Source: Pseudomonas piscis (GTDB lineage Bacteria > Pseudomonadota > Gammaproteobacteria > Pseudomonadales > Pseudomonadaceae). From it: a stretch of DNA of 64,000 nt. The notes under the pieces were generated by a model. That model searched no databases. It saw nothing but the letters and a program-made list of their open reading frames with translations, and was not told the origin of the DNA. Position 1 is the stretch's first letter. Each line of letters opens with the position of its first letter. This document shows positions 8,733 to 18,066 of this stretch, one piece after another. The position numbers and the translations under genes were made by a program. The stretch is from contig NZ_WHUV01000002.1 in the NCBI RefSeq assembly GCF_009380155.1, positions 558,001 through 622,000 on the forward strand, read 5' to 3'.

Positions 8733-10397
8733 ATGCGCGATTACCTGTCCGCCACCGCAAACTTCAACTACCAGCACACCGTCGATGCCACCCTGGCCGG
8801 GTCACTGCAGGCGCTCAATGCCTGCGTCGAGTGTTGTGACCGGCATGCGTTGCCCGGTCGCATCGCGTTGTTCTGGGAGGGCAAGGACGGCAGCAGCGCC
8901 AGCTACACCTTCACCGATCTGCAAGACAAGGCCGGGCGCCTGGCCAACTTCCTCCTGGCCCAGGGCGTAGGCAGGGGCGACAAGGTTGCAGGCCTTTTGC
9001 CGCGCAATGTCGAGCTGTTGATCACGGTCCTGGCCACCTGGCGCATTGGCGCGGTGTACCAACCGCTGTTTACCGCCTTCGGGCCCAAGGCCATCGAGCA
9101 TCGGCTCAGCAGCTCCGAAGCCAAGGTGGTGGTGACTGACGCGGTCAACCGTCCCAAGCTCGCCGAGATCGCCAACTGCCCGACCCTGGTCACCGTGACT
9201 GGCGCCAAGGGGCAGGGCATCGTGCGTGGCGACTTCAGTTTCTGGGCCGAGCTGGAGCGATATCCGGCCCGTTGCGAACCGGTGCTGCTCACTGGCGAAG
9301 ACCCCTTCCTGCTGATGTTCACCTCGGGCACCACCGGACCGTCCAAGGCGCTGCAAGTGCCGCTCAAGGCCATGGTCGCGTTCCAGAGCTATACCCGTGA
9401 TGCGGTGGACCTGCGACCGGAAGATGCGTTCTGGAACGTCGCCGACCCGGGCTGGGCCTATGGCATCTATTTCGGCATCACCGGTCCGCTGGGCCTGGGT
9501 CATCCGATCACCTTCTACGACGGCCCCTTCACCCTCGAAAGTACCTGCCGGGTGATCAACAAGTACGGCATCACCAACCTCACCGGATCCCCCACTGCTT
9601 ACCGGCTGCTGATCGCCGGTGGTGATCAGTTCGCCCGTTCGATCAAGGGCCGCTTGCGCATTGTCAGCAGTGCCGGCGAGCCGCTGAACCCGGAAGTGAT
9701 TCGCTGGTTCGCCGAGCACCTTGAGGTGGTGATCCACGACCACTACGGTCAGACCGAACTGGGCATGGTGCTGTGCAACCATCACGCCCTGGAGCATCCA
9801 GTGCATGTCGGCGCCGCCGGTTTCGCCTCGCCGGGCCATCGCATCGTGGTACTCGACGAAGAGTACCGCGAGCTGGGGGCCGGTCAGCCGGGGATCCTCG
9901 CCATTGACCGCCGGCAGTCGCCGATGTGCTGGTTCGCCGGCTACTCCGGGGCACCGACCAAGGCCTTCGTCGGCGATTACTACCTGAGCGGCGATACCGT
10001 CGAGCTGAACCCGAACGGCAGCATCAGCTTCGTCGGGCGCAGCGACGATGTCATTACCACCTCCGGTTACCGAGTCGGCCCGTTCGATGTGGAAAGCGCC
10101 CTGGTGGAGCATCCGGCGTTGGTCGAGGCGGCAGTGGTGGGCAAGCCCGATCCTGAGCGCACCGAGGTGATCAAGGCTTTTGTGGTGCTGGGTGAACGTT
10201 ACCGCGCCACCCCGGAATTGGCCGAGGAGCTGCGCCAGCATGTGCGCAAGCGCCTGGCCGCCCATTCCTATCCGAGGGAAATCGAGTTCGTCAGCGAATT
10301 GCCTAAGACCCCCAGCGGCAAATTGCAGCGCTTTATCTTGCGCAACCAGGAAATCGCCAAGGCTCAAGAGGCCGCGGCGGCAACAGTCAACGCGTGA
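8733..10397 (+). CDS. fadDx: Short/branched-chain acyl-CoA synthetase (AMP-forming)
   Basis: Activates a short or branched carboxylic acid to its CoA thioester using ATP. In 554 residues it shows the adenylation P-loop LMFTSGTTGPSKALQ at about 190, the ATP-binding YGQTELGM at about 335, YLSGDTVELN, and the C-terminal catalytic Lys in KTPSGKLQRF. First gene of a five-gene operon whose order (ligase, SDR, thiolase, acyl-CoA dehydrogenase, hydratase) matches the fadDx-fadB2x-fadAx-dehydrogenase-fadB1x set I recall from P. putida. The start ATG at 8733 follows GAGGGC. Isoleucine-derived 2-methylbutyrate/tiglate is the probable route, by analogy. Confidence 0.86.
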   Translation: MRDYLSATANFNYQHTVDATLAGSLQALNACVECCDRHALPGRIALFWEGKDGSSASYTFTDLQDKAGRLANFLLAQGVGRGDKVAGLLPRNVELLITVLATWRIGAVYQPLFTAFGPKAIEHRLSSSEAKVVVTDAVNRPKLAEIANCPTLVTVTGAKGQGIVRGDFSFWAELERYPARCEPVLLTGEDPFLLMFTSGTTGPSKALQVPLKAMVAFQSYTRDAVDLRPEDAFWNVADPGWAYGIYFGITGPLGLGHPITFYDGPFTLESTCRVINKYGITNLTGSPTAYRLLIAGGDQFARSIKGRLRIVSSAGEPLNPEVIRWFAEHLEVVIHDHYGQTELGMVLCNHHALEHPVHVGAAGFASPGHRIVVLDEEYRELGAGQPGILAIDRRQSPMCWFAGYSGAPTKAFVGDYYLSGDTVELNPNGSISFVGRSDDVITTSGYRVGPFDVESALVEHPALVEAAVVGKPDPERTEVIKAFVVLGERYRATPELAEELRQHVRKRLAAHSYPREIEFVSELPKTPSGKLQRFILRNQEIAKAQEAAAATVNA

Positions 10398-10411
10398 ACA
10401 GGATTTGAACG

Positions 10412-11173
10412 ATGCAGATTCAGAACAAGGTTTTTCTCGTCAGTGGTGGTGCCTCGGGCCTCGGTGCGGCCAGCGCTGAAATGCTCGTGGCCGCCGGCGC
10501 CAGGGTGATGCTGGTGGACCTCAATGCCGAGGCCGTGGCGGCCAAGGCGCAGCAGTTGGGATGCCAGAGCGTGGTCGCCGACATCAGTCAGGAAGCCGCA
10601 GCCGAAGCGGCGGTCCAGGCGACGGTTCAGGCCTTCGGCGGGCTCCATGGCCTGGTCAGCTGTGCCGGCATCGTGCGGGGCGAGAAGATCCTCGGCAAGA
10701 ACGGTCCCCATGCCCTGGCGAGCTTCGCCCAGGTGATCAACGTCAACCTGATCGGCAGTTTCAACCTGATGCGCCTGGCGGCCGCGGCCATCGCCGAAGG
10801 CCAGGCCGATGCCGATGGCGAGCGCGGGGTGATCATCAATACCGCTTCCGTCGCTGCCTTCGACGGACAGATCGGCCAGGCAGCCTACGCCGCTTCCAAG
10901 GGCGCCGTGGCCAGCCTGACCCTGCCGGCGGCCCGCGAGCTGGCGCGCTTCGGTATCCGGGTGATGACCATTGCCCCGGGCATTTTCGAAACACCGATGA
11001 TGGCCGGCATGAGCGACGAGGTCCGGGCCTCCCTGGCCGCTGGCGTGCCATTCCCACCGCGCCTGGGCAAACCTGCCGAGTACGCCGCGCTGGTACGGCA
11101 TATCATTGAAAACAGCATGCTCAACGGCGAGGTGATCCGTCTCGACGGCGCCTTGCGCATGGCCGCCAAGTAA
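10412..11173 (+). CDS. fadB2x: 3-hydroxyacyl-CoA dehydrogenase, SDR (HSD17B10-like)
   Basis: A 253-residue classical SDR that oxidises (2-methyl-)3-hydroxyacyl-CoA to the 3-oxo form with NAD+. It shows [14 protein letters not shown] (cofactor glycine motif), [20 protein letters not shown] with the catalytic Ser and Tyr, and Lys in YAASKGAV. The terminal part [14 protein letters not shown] is typical of type-2 3-hydroxyacyl-CoA dehydrogenases. It lies 14 nt after the ligase and 12 nt before the thiolase, so is co-transcribed. It supplies 2-methylacetoacetyl-CoA to the thiolase if the isoleucine assignment is right. Confidence 0.88.
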   Translation: MQIQNKVFLVSGGASGLGAASAEMLVAAGARVMLVDLNAEAVAAKAQQLGCQSVVADISQEAAAEAAVQATVQAFGGLHGLVSCAGIVRGEKILGKNGPHALASFAQVINVNLIGSFNLMRLAAAAIAEGQADADGERGVIINTASVAAFDGQIGQAAYAASKGAVASLTLPAARELARFGIRVMTIAPGIFETPMMAGMSDEVRASLAAGVPFPPRLGKPAEYAALVRHIIENSMLNGEVIRLDGALRMAAK

Positions 11174-11185
11174 GGAGGACTCATC

Positions 11186-12376
11186 ATGTCCATTGCCCAA
11201 GATCCGATTGTCATCGTCAGCGCCGTACGTACCCCCATGGGGGGCTTCCAGGGCGAATTGAAAGGCCTCAGCGCGCCACAGCTGGGTGCCGAGGCCATTC
11301 GCGCCGCCGTGCAGCGGGCCGGGGTCGCCGCCGACAGCGTGGAAGAAGTGCTGTTCGGCTGCGTGCTGTCCGCCGGCCTCGGCCAGGCTCCGGCGCGCCA
11401 GGCGGCCCTGGGAGCCGGCCTGGACAAAGGCACCCGGTGCACCACCCTGAACAAGATGTGCGGCTCGGGCATGGAGGCCACCATCCTGGCCCACGACATG
11501 CTGCTGGCCGGCAGTGCCGAGGTGGTGATCGCCGGCGGCATGGAGAGCATGTCCAACGCCCCGTACCTGCTGGACCGCGCTCGGGCCGGCTACCGCATGG
11601 GCCATGGCAAGGTGTTGGACCACATGTTCCTCGATGGCCTGGAAGACGCCTACGACAAGGGCCGGCTGATGGGCACCTTCGCCGAGGACTGCGCCGAGGC
11701 CAACGGTTTTACCCGCCAGGTCCAGGACGAGTTCGCCATAGCGTCGCTGACCCGTGCCCAGCAAGCGATCAAGGATGGCCTGTTCAAGGACGAGATCGTT
11801 CCCCTGCAAGTGACCATCGGCAAGGAATCCCGGCTGATCAGCGATGACGAGCAGCCGCCCAAGGCCAAGCTGGACAAGATCGCCAGCCTCAAGCCGGCGT
11901 TCCGTGAAGGTGGCAGCGTGACGGCCGCCAACTCCAGCTCGATTTCCGACGGCGCCGCGGCGCTGCTGCTGATGCGCCGTTCCGAAGCGCAGAAGCGTGG
12001 GCTCAAGCCACTGGCGGTGATCCATGGCCATGCGGCCTTCGCCGATACCCCGGGCCTGTTCCCGGTGGCTCCGGTCGGTGCTATCGAGCGCCTGATGAAG
12101 AAGACCGGCTGGTCCCTGGACCAAGTGGATCTGTTCGAGATCAACGAGGCTTTCGCCGTGGTCAGCCTGGTGACCATGAGCAAGCTGGAGATCCCCCATG
12201 ACAAGGTCAACGTGCACGGCGGTGCCTGCGCCCTGGGCCATCCGATCGGCGCCTCCGGCGCGCGGATCCTGGTGACCCTGCTCTCGGCCCTGCGCCAGAA
12301 GGGCCTCAAGCGTGGCGTGGCCGCGATCTGCATCGGCGGTGGCGAAGCCACGGCCATGGCCATCGAATGCCTGTAA
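11186..12376 (+). CDS. fadAx: Acetyl-CoA C-acyltransferase (thiolase)
   Basis: Cleaves a 3-oxoacyl-CoA to acetyl-CoA and a shortened acyl-CoA. The 396-residue chain has the acyl-accepting Cys in NKMCGSGM near residue 90, NEAFA, the GGACALGHPIGASGARI block with the catalytic His, and the second active Cys in CIGGGEA near the C-terminus. A GGAGG-type ribosome site (AAGGAGGAC) stands before ATG 11186. For 2-methylacetoacetyl-CoA the products would be acetyl-CoA and propionyl-CoA. The family assignment is firm; the substrate is inferred from operon order. Confidence 0.92.
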   Translation: MSIAQDPIVIVSAVRTPMGGFQGELKGLSAPQLGAEAIRAAVQRAGVAADSVEEVLFGCVLSAGLGQAPARQAALGAGLDKGTRCTTLNKMCGSGMEATILAHDMLLAGSAEVVIAGGMESMSNAPYLLDRARAGYRMGHGKVLDHMFLDGLEDAYDKGRLMGTFAEDCAEANGFTRQVQDEFAIASLTRAQQAIKDGLFKDEIVPLQVTIGKESRLISDDEQPPKAKLDKIASLKPAFREGGSVTAANSSSISDGAAALLLMRRSEAQKRGLKPLAVIHGHAAFADTPGLFPVAPVGAIERLMKKTGWSLDQVDLFEINEAFAVVSLVTMSKLEIPHDKVNVHGGACALGHPIGASGARILVTLLSALRQKGLKRGVAAICIGGGEATAMAIECL

Positions 12377-12388
12377 CGAGGACCTGCC

Positions 12389-13516
12389 ATGTTGCCCAAT
12401 GACGAACAACAACAGATCAGCGATGCGGCCCGGCTATTCGCCCAGGAGCGTCTCAAGCCTTTTGCCGCTGACTGGGACCGCGAGCATCGCTTTCCCAGGG
12501 AAGCCATCGCCGAGATGGCCGAGATGGGCTTCTTCGGCATGCTGGTGCCAGAGCAGTGGGGCGGTTGCGACACCGGTTACCTGGCCTATGCCATGGCCCT
12601 GGAGGAAGTCGCCGCCGGCGATGGCGCCTGTTCCACCATCATGAGCGTGCACAACTCGGTGGGTTGCGTGCCGATCCTCAAGTTTGGCAATGATGACCAG
12701 AAGGAGCGCTTCCTCAAGCCCCTGGCCAGCGGCAGCATGCTCGGGGCCTTCGCCCTGACCGAACCCCAGGCCGGCTCCGATGCCAGCAGCCTGAAGACCC
12801 GGGCCCGCCGCGACGGCGACCACTATGTGCTCAACGGCTGCAAGCAGTTCATCACCTCGGGGCAGAACGCCGGGGTGGTGATCGTCTTCGCGGTCACCGA
12901 TCCGGCGGCGGGCAAGCGTGGTATCAGCGCGTTCATCGTGCCCACCGACGCGCCGGGCTATAAGGTCGCGCGGATCGAGGACAAGCTCGGCCAGCACGCT
13001 TCTGACACCTGCCAGATCCTCTTCGAAGACGTGAAGGTACCGGTGGCCAACCGCCTGGGGGCGGAGGGCGAGGGCTACAAGATCGCCCTGGCCAACCTCG
13101 AAGGCGGCCGGGTCGGTATCGCTTCGCAGTCGGTGGGCATGGCCCGCGCCGCGTTCGAGGCGGCGCGCGACTACGCCCGCGAGCGCGAGACCTTCGGCCA
13201 GCCGATCATCGAGCACCAGGCCGTGGCTTTCCGCCTGGCGGACATGGCCACCCAGATCGCCGTGGCGCGGCAGATGGTGCATTACGCCGCCGCGCTGCGC
13301 GACAGCGGCAAGCCGGCCCTGGTGGAGGCCTCGATGGCCAAGCTGTTCGCCTCGGAGATGGCCGAGAAGGTCTGTTCCGCGGCCTTGCAAACCCTGGGCG
13401 GCTATGGCTATTTGAGCGACTTCCCGCTGGAGCGGATCTACCGTGACGTACGGATCTGCCAGATCTATGAAGGCACCAGCGACATTCAGCGCATGGTCAT
13501 TTCGCGCAATCTCTGA
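12389..13516 (+). CDS. Short/branched-chain acyl-CoA dehydrogenase
   Basis: FAD-dependent alpha,beta-dehydrogenation of a short or branched acyl-CoA, passing electrons to ETF. In 375 residues: [12 protein letters not shown] (first family signature), the C-terminal [16 protein letters not shown] region, and the catalytic Glu in [11 protein letters not shown]. It starts 12 nt after the thiolase and is followed 20 nt later by the hydratase. The minus-strand dehydrogenase at 14428 is a close paralogue, so the two probably divide 2-methylbutyryl-CoA and isobutyryl-CoA between them. Confidence 0.9.
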   Translation: MLPNDEQQQISDAARLFAQERLKPFAADWDREHRFPREAIAEMAEMGFFGMLVPEQWGGCDTGYLAYAMALEEVAAGDGACSTIMSVHNSVGCVPILKFGNDDQKERFLKPLASGSMLGAFALTEPQAGSDASSLKTRARRDGDHYVLNGCKQFITSGQNAGVVIVFAVTDPAAGKRGISAFIVPTDAPGYKVARIEDKLGQHASDTCQILFEDVKVPVANRLGAEGEGYKIALANLEGGRVGIASQSVGMARAAFEAARDYARERETFGQPIIEHQAVAFRLADMATQIAVARQMVHYAAALRDSGKPALVEASMAKLFASEMAEKVCSAALQTLGGYGYLSDFPLERIYRDVRICQIYEGTSDIQRMVISRNL

Positions 13517-13536
13517 CTTTTAGCAGGAGCTGATTC

Positions 13537-14310
13537 ATGAGCTACGAAACCATTCTGTTGGATATCAAGGACCGGGTCGGCCTGATCACCCTCAACCGCC
13601 CGCAAGCCTTGAACGCGCTCAACGCACAGATCGTCGGCGAGATCAACCAGGCCCTGGATCGCCTGGAAGCCGACCCGCAAATCGGCTGCATCGTCATCAC
13701 CGGCTCGAAGAAAGCCTTCGCCGCCGGCGCCGACATCAAGGAAATGGCCGAGCTGACCTATCCGCAGATCTATCTCGACGACCTGTTCAGCGACAGCGAT
13801 CGAGTGGCCAACCGGCGCAAGCCGATCATCGCCGCGGTCAATGGCTTTGCCTTGGGTGGCGGTTGCGAACTGGCACTGATGTGCGACTTCATCCTGGCCG
13901 GCGACAACGCCAAGTTCGGCCAGCCGGAAATAAACCTCGGCGTGCTGCCGGGCATGGGCGGTACCCAGCGCCTGACCCGCGCCGTGGGCAAGGCCAAGGC
14001 GATGGAACTGTGCCTGACGGGACGTTTCATCGACGCCGTGGAAGCTGAGCGTTGCGGCATCGTCGCGCGTATCGTGCCGGCCGACGAGTTGGTGGAAGAA
14101 GCGCTGAAGGTCGCCGCGCTGATCGCCGGCAAGTCGGTGCCGGTGAGCATGATGATCAAGGAAAGCGTGAACCGCGCTTTCGAGGTCAGCCTGTCCGAAG
14201 GTGTGCGCTTCGAGCGCCGGGTGTTCCATGCTGCCTTCGCCACCCAGGACCAGAAGGAAGGCATGGCCGCCTTCATCGCCAAGCGCGAGCCGCAGTTCAA
14301 GGACCGCTGA
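13537..14310 (+). CDS. fadB1x: Enoyl-CoA hydratase (crotonase)
   Basis: Hydrates a 2-enoyl-CoA to the 3-hydroxyacyl-CoA. The 257-residue protein has the oxyanion-hole segment [23 protein letters not shown] with the first catalytic Glu, and [17 protein letters not shown] with the second. Ends the five-gene operon and is followed within about 20 nt by a strong hairpin terminator. It has a good SD (AGCAGGAGC) before ATG 13537. In the proposed isoleucine route it makes 2-methyl-3-hydroxybutyryl-CoA from tiglyl-CoA, and it could also serve the valine-type unit opposite. Confidence 0.92.
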   Translation: MSYETILLDIKDRVGLITLNRPQALNALNAQIVGEINQALDRLEADPQIGCIVITGSKKAFAAGADIKEMAELTYPQIYLDDLFSDSDRVANRRKPIIAAVNGFALGGGCELALMCDFILAGDNAKFGQPEINLGVLPGMGGTQRLTRAVGKAKAMELCLTGRFIDAVEAERCGIVARIVPADELVEEALKVAALIAGKSVPVSMMIKESVNRAFEVSLSEGVRFERRVFHAAFATQDQKEGMAAFIAKREPQFKDR

Positions 14311-14326
14311 GGCGGTTCGCGACGAT

Positions 14327-14358
14327 AAAAAAATCGCAGCTTTAGCTGCGATTTTTTT
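14327..14358. terminator. Bidirectional intrinsic terminator between convergent operons
   Basis: ATCGCAGC-TTTA-GCTGCGAT is a perfect 8-bp stem with a 4-nt loop, flanked by seven A on the left and seven T on the right. It can therefore stop transcription from either side. It serves the plus-strand fad-type operon and probably the minus-strand acyl-CoA dehydrogenase unit. Confidence 0.92.
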
Positions 14359-14361
14359 GTC

Positions 14362-14422
14362 TTCAAGAATGCCATCGCGGGCATGGCGTCCCTGCAGGAG
14401 CGCCATGCCCGCGAGGTTCTTG
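14362..14422. repeat. REP-type inverted pair after the terminator
   Basis: TCGCGGGCATGGC (14375-14387) and GCCATGCCCGCGA (14402-14414) are perfect 13-bp inverted repeats around CTGCAGGAG. Outer arms TCAAGAA and TTCTTGA extend the palindrome. The GGAGC...ATGCCCGCGA core is the familiar fluorescent-pseudomonad REP consensus. It lies in the convergent intergenic gap. Confidence 0.8.
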
Positions 14423-14427
14423 ATCAA

Positions 14428-15579
14428 TCAGACCAGGTAGTGCTTCAACTCACGGGCGATCAGCATGCGCTGGATCTCGCTGGAGCCTTCGTAGATCTGG
14501 GTGATCCTTGCGTCGCGGTAGTAGCGTTCCACCGGGTAGTCCTCCAGGTAGCCATAGCCACCGTGGATCTGCATGGCCGAAGAGCAGACCTTCTCGGCCA
14601 TCTCCGAGGCGAACAGCTTGGCCTGGGAAGCTTCGGACAGGCAGGGCTGGCCGGCGCTGCGCAGGCGGGCGGCATGCAGGATCAGCAGGCGGGCGGCGTT
14701 GATCCGGGTGTGCATGTCCGCCAGCAGGTTGGCGATGCTCTGGTGTTCGATGATCGGCTTGCCGAACTGCACCCGGTCGCGGGCATAAGCCAGGGACGCT
14801 TCGAAGGCGGCCCGGGCGATCCCCAGGGCCTGGGCGGCGATGCCGATGCGCCCGCCTTCGAGGTTGGACAGGGCGATGGCCAGGCCCTTGCCGCGTTCGC
14901 CCAGCAGGTTGGCGGCCGGCACGCTGCACTGGTTGAGGGTCACGGCGCAGGTGTCGGAGGCGCGGATGCCCATCTTGTGCTCGGTGCGGTCGACGATGAA
15001 GCCCGGGGTGTCGGTGGGGACCAGGAATGCCGACAGGCCTTTCTTGCCCAGCTCCGGATCGGTGACGGCGAAGACGATAGCCAGTTGCGCACGCTTGCCG
15101 TTGCTGACGAACTGCTTGGCGCCGTTGATCACCCATTGGCCGTCGCGCAGTTCGGCGCGGGTCTTGAGGTTGTGAGCCTCGGAGCCGGCCTGGGGTTCGG
15201 TCAGGCAGAAGCAGCCGATGGCCTCGCCACTGGCCAGGCGTGGCAGCCAGGCCTGCTTCTGCTCTTGGCTGCCGTAGTTGAGGATCGGCCCGCAACCCAC
15301 CGAGTTGTGGATGCTCATCAGCGCGCCGGTGGCGCCGTCGCCAGCGGCGATCTCTTCCACGGCCAGGGCATAGGCCACGTAGTCCAGGTAGCTGCCGCCC
15401 CATTGTTCGGGGACCACCATGCCCAGCAGGCCCAGTTCGCCCATCTTGTGGACCAGGGCGTCGTCGATCCAGCCGGCCTTTTCCCAGGCCTGGGCATGGG
15501 GCGCGATCTCGCCGCGGGCGAAATCCCGGGCCATGTCGCGGATCATCACTTGTTCTTCGGTCAATTCGATGTCGTGCAT
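14428..15579 (-). CDS. Acyl-CoA dehydrogenase, isobutyryl-CoA dehydrogenase-like
   Basis: 383 residues of the acyl-CoA dehydrogenase family: [12 protein letters not shown] signature, [17 protein letters not shown], and catalytic Glu in [11 protein letters not shown]. It is co-directional with, and only 4 nt after, a 3-hydroxyisobutyryl-CoA hydrolase-type gene, which suggests the valine branch (isobutyryl-CoA to methacrylyl-CoA). It is closely related to the plus-strand dehydrogenase at 12389, including the NSVGC and EGGRIGIA segments, consistent with duplication and specialisation. Substrate is inferred from the neighbour. Confidence 0.88.
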   Translation of the reverse strand: MHDIELTEEQVMIRDMARDFARGEIAPHAQAWEKAGWIDDALVHKMGELGLLGMVVPEQWGGSYLDYVAYALAVEEIAAGDGATGALMSIHNSVGCGPILNYGSQEQKQAWLPRLASGEAIGCFCLTEPQAGSEAHNLKTRAELRDGQWVINGAKQFVSNGKRAQLAIVFAVTDPELGKKGLSAFLVPTDTPGFIVDRTEHKMGIRASDTCAVTLNQCSVPAANLLGERGKGLAIALSNLEGGRIGIAAQALGIARAAFEASLAYARDRVQFGKPIIEHQSIANLLADMHTRINAARLLILHAARLRSAGQPCLSEASQAKLFASEMAEKVCSSAMQIHGGYGYLEDYPVERYYRDARITQIYEGSSEIQRMLIARELKHYLV

Positions 15580-15583
15580 GAGT

Positions 15584-16690
15584 TCAGCTCCCGCTGCCGT
15601 CGAAACCGCTGAAGAAGCTCGCTACCCGGTCGGCCTCGAGGGCTGCCAGGGTCGGCGGATTCCAGTGCGGGGTCTTGTCTTTGTCGATGATCAGGGCACG
15701 CACGCCCTCCATCAGGTCGCCACGCTCGAACCACTGGCGGTCCAGGTGCAGCTCCAGGGCGAAGCACTGCTCCAGGGCCAGGTGCCGGCCCTGGCGCAGC
15801 ATCTCCAGGGTCACGGCCATGGCCAGTGGCGAGCGGGTCTCGAGCAGGTCGGCGGTGGCCAGTGCCCATTCGTGGCTATCGGCCACGCTCACGCTGCGCA
15901 GTTGCTCGACGATGGCTGGCACGTCGGGCAGGGCGAAGAAATGGTCGATGGCCGGGCGCAGGCTGGCCAGAGGCGCGTCGGGCAGGGCCTGGACGCCGAG
16001 CTTGGCCAGTAGCCCCTGCAGGTCCTTGAGCGGCGAATGGCTCCATTGCAGGCGGTCCAGGCGCTGGTCGAGCAGGGCCAGCTTGTCGCTTTCCAGGTGC
16101 CAGTCGGCCAGGCCGCAATACAGGGCGTCGGCAGCGCGGATCTGCACGCCGCTGACCCCCAGGTAGGTGCCCAGCTCGCCGGGGATGCGTGAGAGGAAAT
16201 AACTGCCGCCGACGTCCGGGAAATAACCGATGGCCACTTCCGGCATCGCCAGGCGGCTGCGTTCGGTCACCACCCGCAGATCCGCACCTTGCACCAGGCC
16301 CATGCCGCCGCCGAGGACGAAACCGTCCATCAGCGCCAGCACTGGCTTGCGGTAGTGATGGATCGCCAGGTCCAGGGCGTACTCCTCGACGAAGAACTCT
16401 TCGTGCAGGGTGCCGCCGCTCTTGTAGCTGTCGTACAGCGAGCGGATATCGCCGCCGGCGCAAAAGGCTTTTTCACCGGCGCCGCGCAGCACCACTGCAT
16501 GGATTTCCGGAGCCTGGGCCCAGGCATCCAGTTGCCGTTGCAAGGTACGCACCATGGACAGGGTGATGGCGTTGAGACCGGCGGGGCGATTGAGGGTCAG
16601 GTGGCCGATGTGGTTGCGCACCTCGACCAGCACCTCGTCCTGAGGCGCATCGAGTTCCCGGGCCGTGTGGGATGAAACCTGAGCAGTCAT
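15584..16690 (-). CDS. Enoyl-CoA hydratase/isomerase family, probable 3-hydroxyisobutyryl-CoA hydrolase
   Basis: 368 residues, longer than a simple crotonase and typical of HIBYL-CoA hydrolases, which release free 3-hydroxyisobutyrate in valine catabolism. Visible: [16 protein letters not shown] (oxyanion hole), [35 protein letters not shown] with the catalytic Glu and the Asp that distinguishes hydrolases. The frame is open to 16927 but ATG 16690 is preceded by GGGAG at proper spacing. First gene of a two-gene minus-strand unit with the dehydrogenase at 14428. Confidence 0.87.
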   Translation of the reverse strand: MTAQVSSHTARELDAPQDEVLVEVRNHIGHLTLNRPAGLNAITLSMVRTLQRQLDAWAQAPEIHAVVLRGAGEKAFCAGGDIRSLYDSYKSGGTLHEEFFVEEYALDLAIHHYRKPVLALMDGFVLGGGMGLVQGADLRVVTERSRLAMPEVAIGYFPDVGGSYFLSRIPGELGTYLGVSGVQIRAADALYCGLADWHLESDKLALLDQRLDRLQWSHSPLKDLQGLLAKLGVQALPDAPLASLRPAIDHFFALPDVPAIVEQLRSVSVADSHEWALATADLLETRSPLAMAVTLEMLRQGRHLALEQCFALELHLDRQWFERGDLMEGVRALIIDKDKTPHWNPPTLAALEADRVASFFSGFDGSGS

Positions 16691-17031
16691 CACTAACTCC
16701 CTGCTTTTATTGTCTTTATATGAGGCTCGCGGACGAGCATCGACGGATCGTATCAGTGCAAATTTGCCTTGTACAACCTGGAAAGCTGCAGGTCGGCTGT
16801 GCATTTTTGCATGGTCGGACCACCCCCGCGAACACCAGGTGAAGGCCCCTGGAGCGGGGGCTGCAGCTTTGGCCCGAGCAGTGGGGACAGCGCGTCGAGG
16901 CTCGTCGGTCGCGGCGGAAAAAACCATGGATGCTCTTGATCTGGGCCCGGTTTCCAGTGTGCGCCGTCACTATGCTGGTGCGCCATCACTGTCGTGCCTG
17001 TTCCATCCCGACCCTGCCGGAGGCCCTTGTC
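16691..17031. promoter_or_regulatory. Divergent intergenic region, valine-type unit / AstA-like gene
   Basis: About 340 nt with no credible gene. On the minus strand TATAAA lies about 30 nt upstream of the hydrolase start and could be a -10 element, but no convincing -35 is seen. GCTCG-CGGA-CGAGC, a small perfect inverted repeat near 16725-16738, is a possible operator. Nothing else stands out. Confidence 0.35.
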
Positions 17032-18066
17032 ATGATCGTTCGTCCCGCATCCCTGGCCGACCTGCCGGCTCTCTTGCTCCTGGCCCGCAGCGCCGGGGCC
17101 GGCCTCACCACCTTGCCCGCCGATGCCGGGCGCCTCGGCCAGCGCCTGGAGTGGGCGCACAGGACCTTCGCCGGGCAGGCCGAACGGGCCGACACCGATT
17201 ACCTGTTCGTGCTCGAGGACTCCCAGTGCCAGGTGGTGGGCATCTGCGCCCTGGCGGGGGCAGTGGGCATGCGCGAGCCCTGGTACAACTACCGCCTCGG
17301 ATCGCTGGCCGCCACATCCCGAGCATTGGGGATCAACCGCCAGTTGCCGACGCTGTTCCTGGGCAACGACATGACCGGCCATTCCGAGTTGTGTTCGTTG
17401 TTCCTGCACGCGGGGCATCGCAACGGACTGAACGGGCGCTTGCTGTCCAAGGCGCGCTTTTTGTTCCTGGCCGAATACCGCCAGCATTTCGGCGACAAGG
17501 TGATCGCCGAGATGCGCGGTTATTGCGACGAGCATGGTGTATCGCCGTTCTGGGAGGCAGTGGGGCGGCATTTCTTCAAGATGGACTTCGCCGCTGCCGA
17601 CCATCTCACCGGCCTGGGCAACAAGACCTTCATCGCCGAACTGATGCCCAAGTTTCCGCTGCCCACCTGCCTGCTTCCGGAGGCGGCGCGGGCGGTGATC
17701 GGCCGGGTGCATCCCAATACCGAGCCGGCGCTGGGCATGCTCAAGGCCGAGGGCTTCGGTTTTCGGGACTACATCGACATCTTCGATGGCGGGCCGCTGA
17801 TCGAATGCGCCACCGGCGATATCCGCGCGGTGCGCGACAGCCAGGTGCTGCAATTGGGCATTGGCACCCCGGGGGACCAGGCCAAGCCATACCTGATCCA
17901 TAATCGCCAGTTCGCGGCGTGCCGGATTACCGCCGCGCCAGCGCGGGTTGCCGCGGGCACGCTGATCGTCGAGGCCGCCAGCGCCCATGCCCTGGGGCTA
18001 GGCGCCGGGGCCTCGGTGCGGGCGGTCAGCCTGGCGGTGCCGGCACGCCAGCACCAAGCAGCCTAG
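17032..18066 (+). CDS. Arginine N-succinyltransferase family protein (AstA/AruF-like)
   Basis: Catalyses transfer of succinyl from succinyl-CoA to the alpha-amine of arginine or ornithine in the AST pathway, if it keeps the family function. 344 residues, the family length, with MIVRPASLADLPALLLLARS at the start and the diagnostic block HFFKMDFAAADHLTGLGNK followed by ELMPKFPLPTCLLP. Start chosen at ATG 17032 with GGAGG 8 nt upstream; the longer open frame has no support. None of the partner genes (astBCDE) is adjacent, so this is an orphan copy with uncertain substrate. Its last 41 bases overlap the convergent glycosyltransferase gene. Confidence 0.83.
   Translation: MIVRPASLADLPALLLLARSAGAGLTTLPADAGRLGQRLEWAHRTFAGQAERADTDYLFVLEDSQCQVVGICALAGAVGMREPWYNYRLGSLAATSRALGINRQLPTLFLGNDMTGHSELCSLFLHAGHRNGLNGRLLSKARFLFLAEYRQHFGDKVIAEMRGYCDEHGVSPFWEAVGRHFFKMDFAAADHLTGLGNKTFIAELMPKFPLPTCLLPEAARAVIGRVHPNTEPALGMLKAEGFGFRDYIDIFDGGPLIECATGDIRAVRDSQVLQLGIGTPGDQAKPYLIHNRQFAACRITAAPARVAAGTLIVEAASAHALGLGAGASVRAVSLAVPARQHQAA

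Noticed and set aside
10364..12412. 682-codon minus-strand ORF opposite the SDR and thiolase genes
   Set aside because: Antisense shadow of two firmly identified genes; high GC gives long open frames, and the product is low-complexity with no domain.
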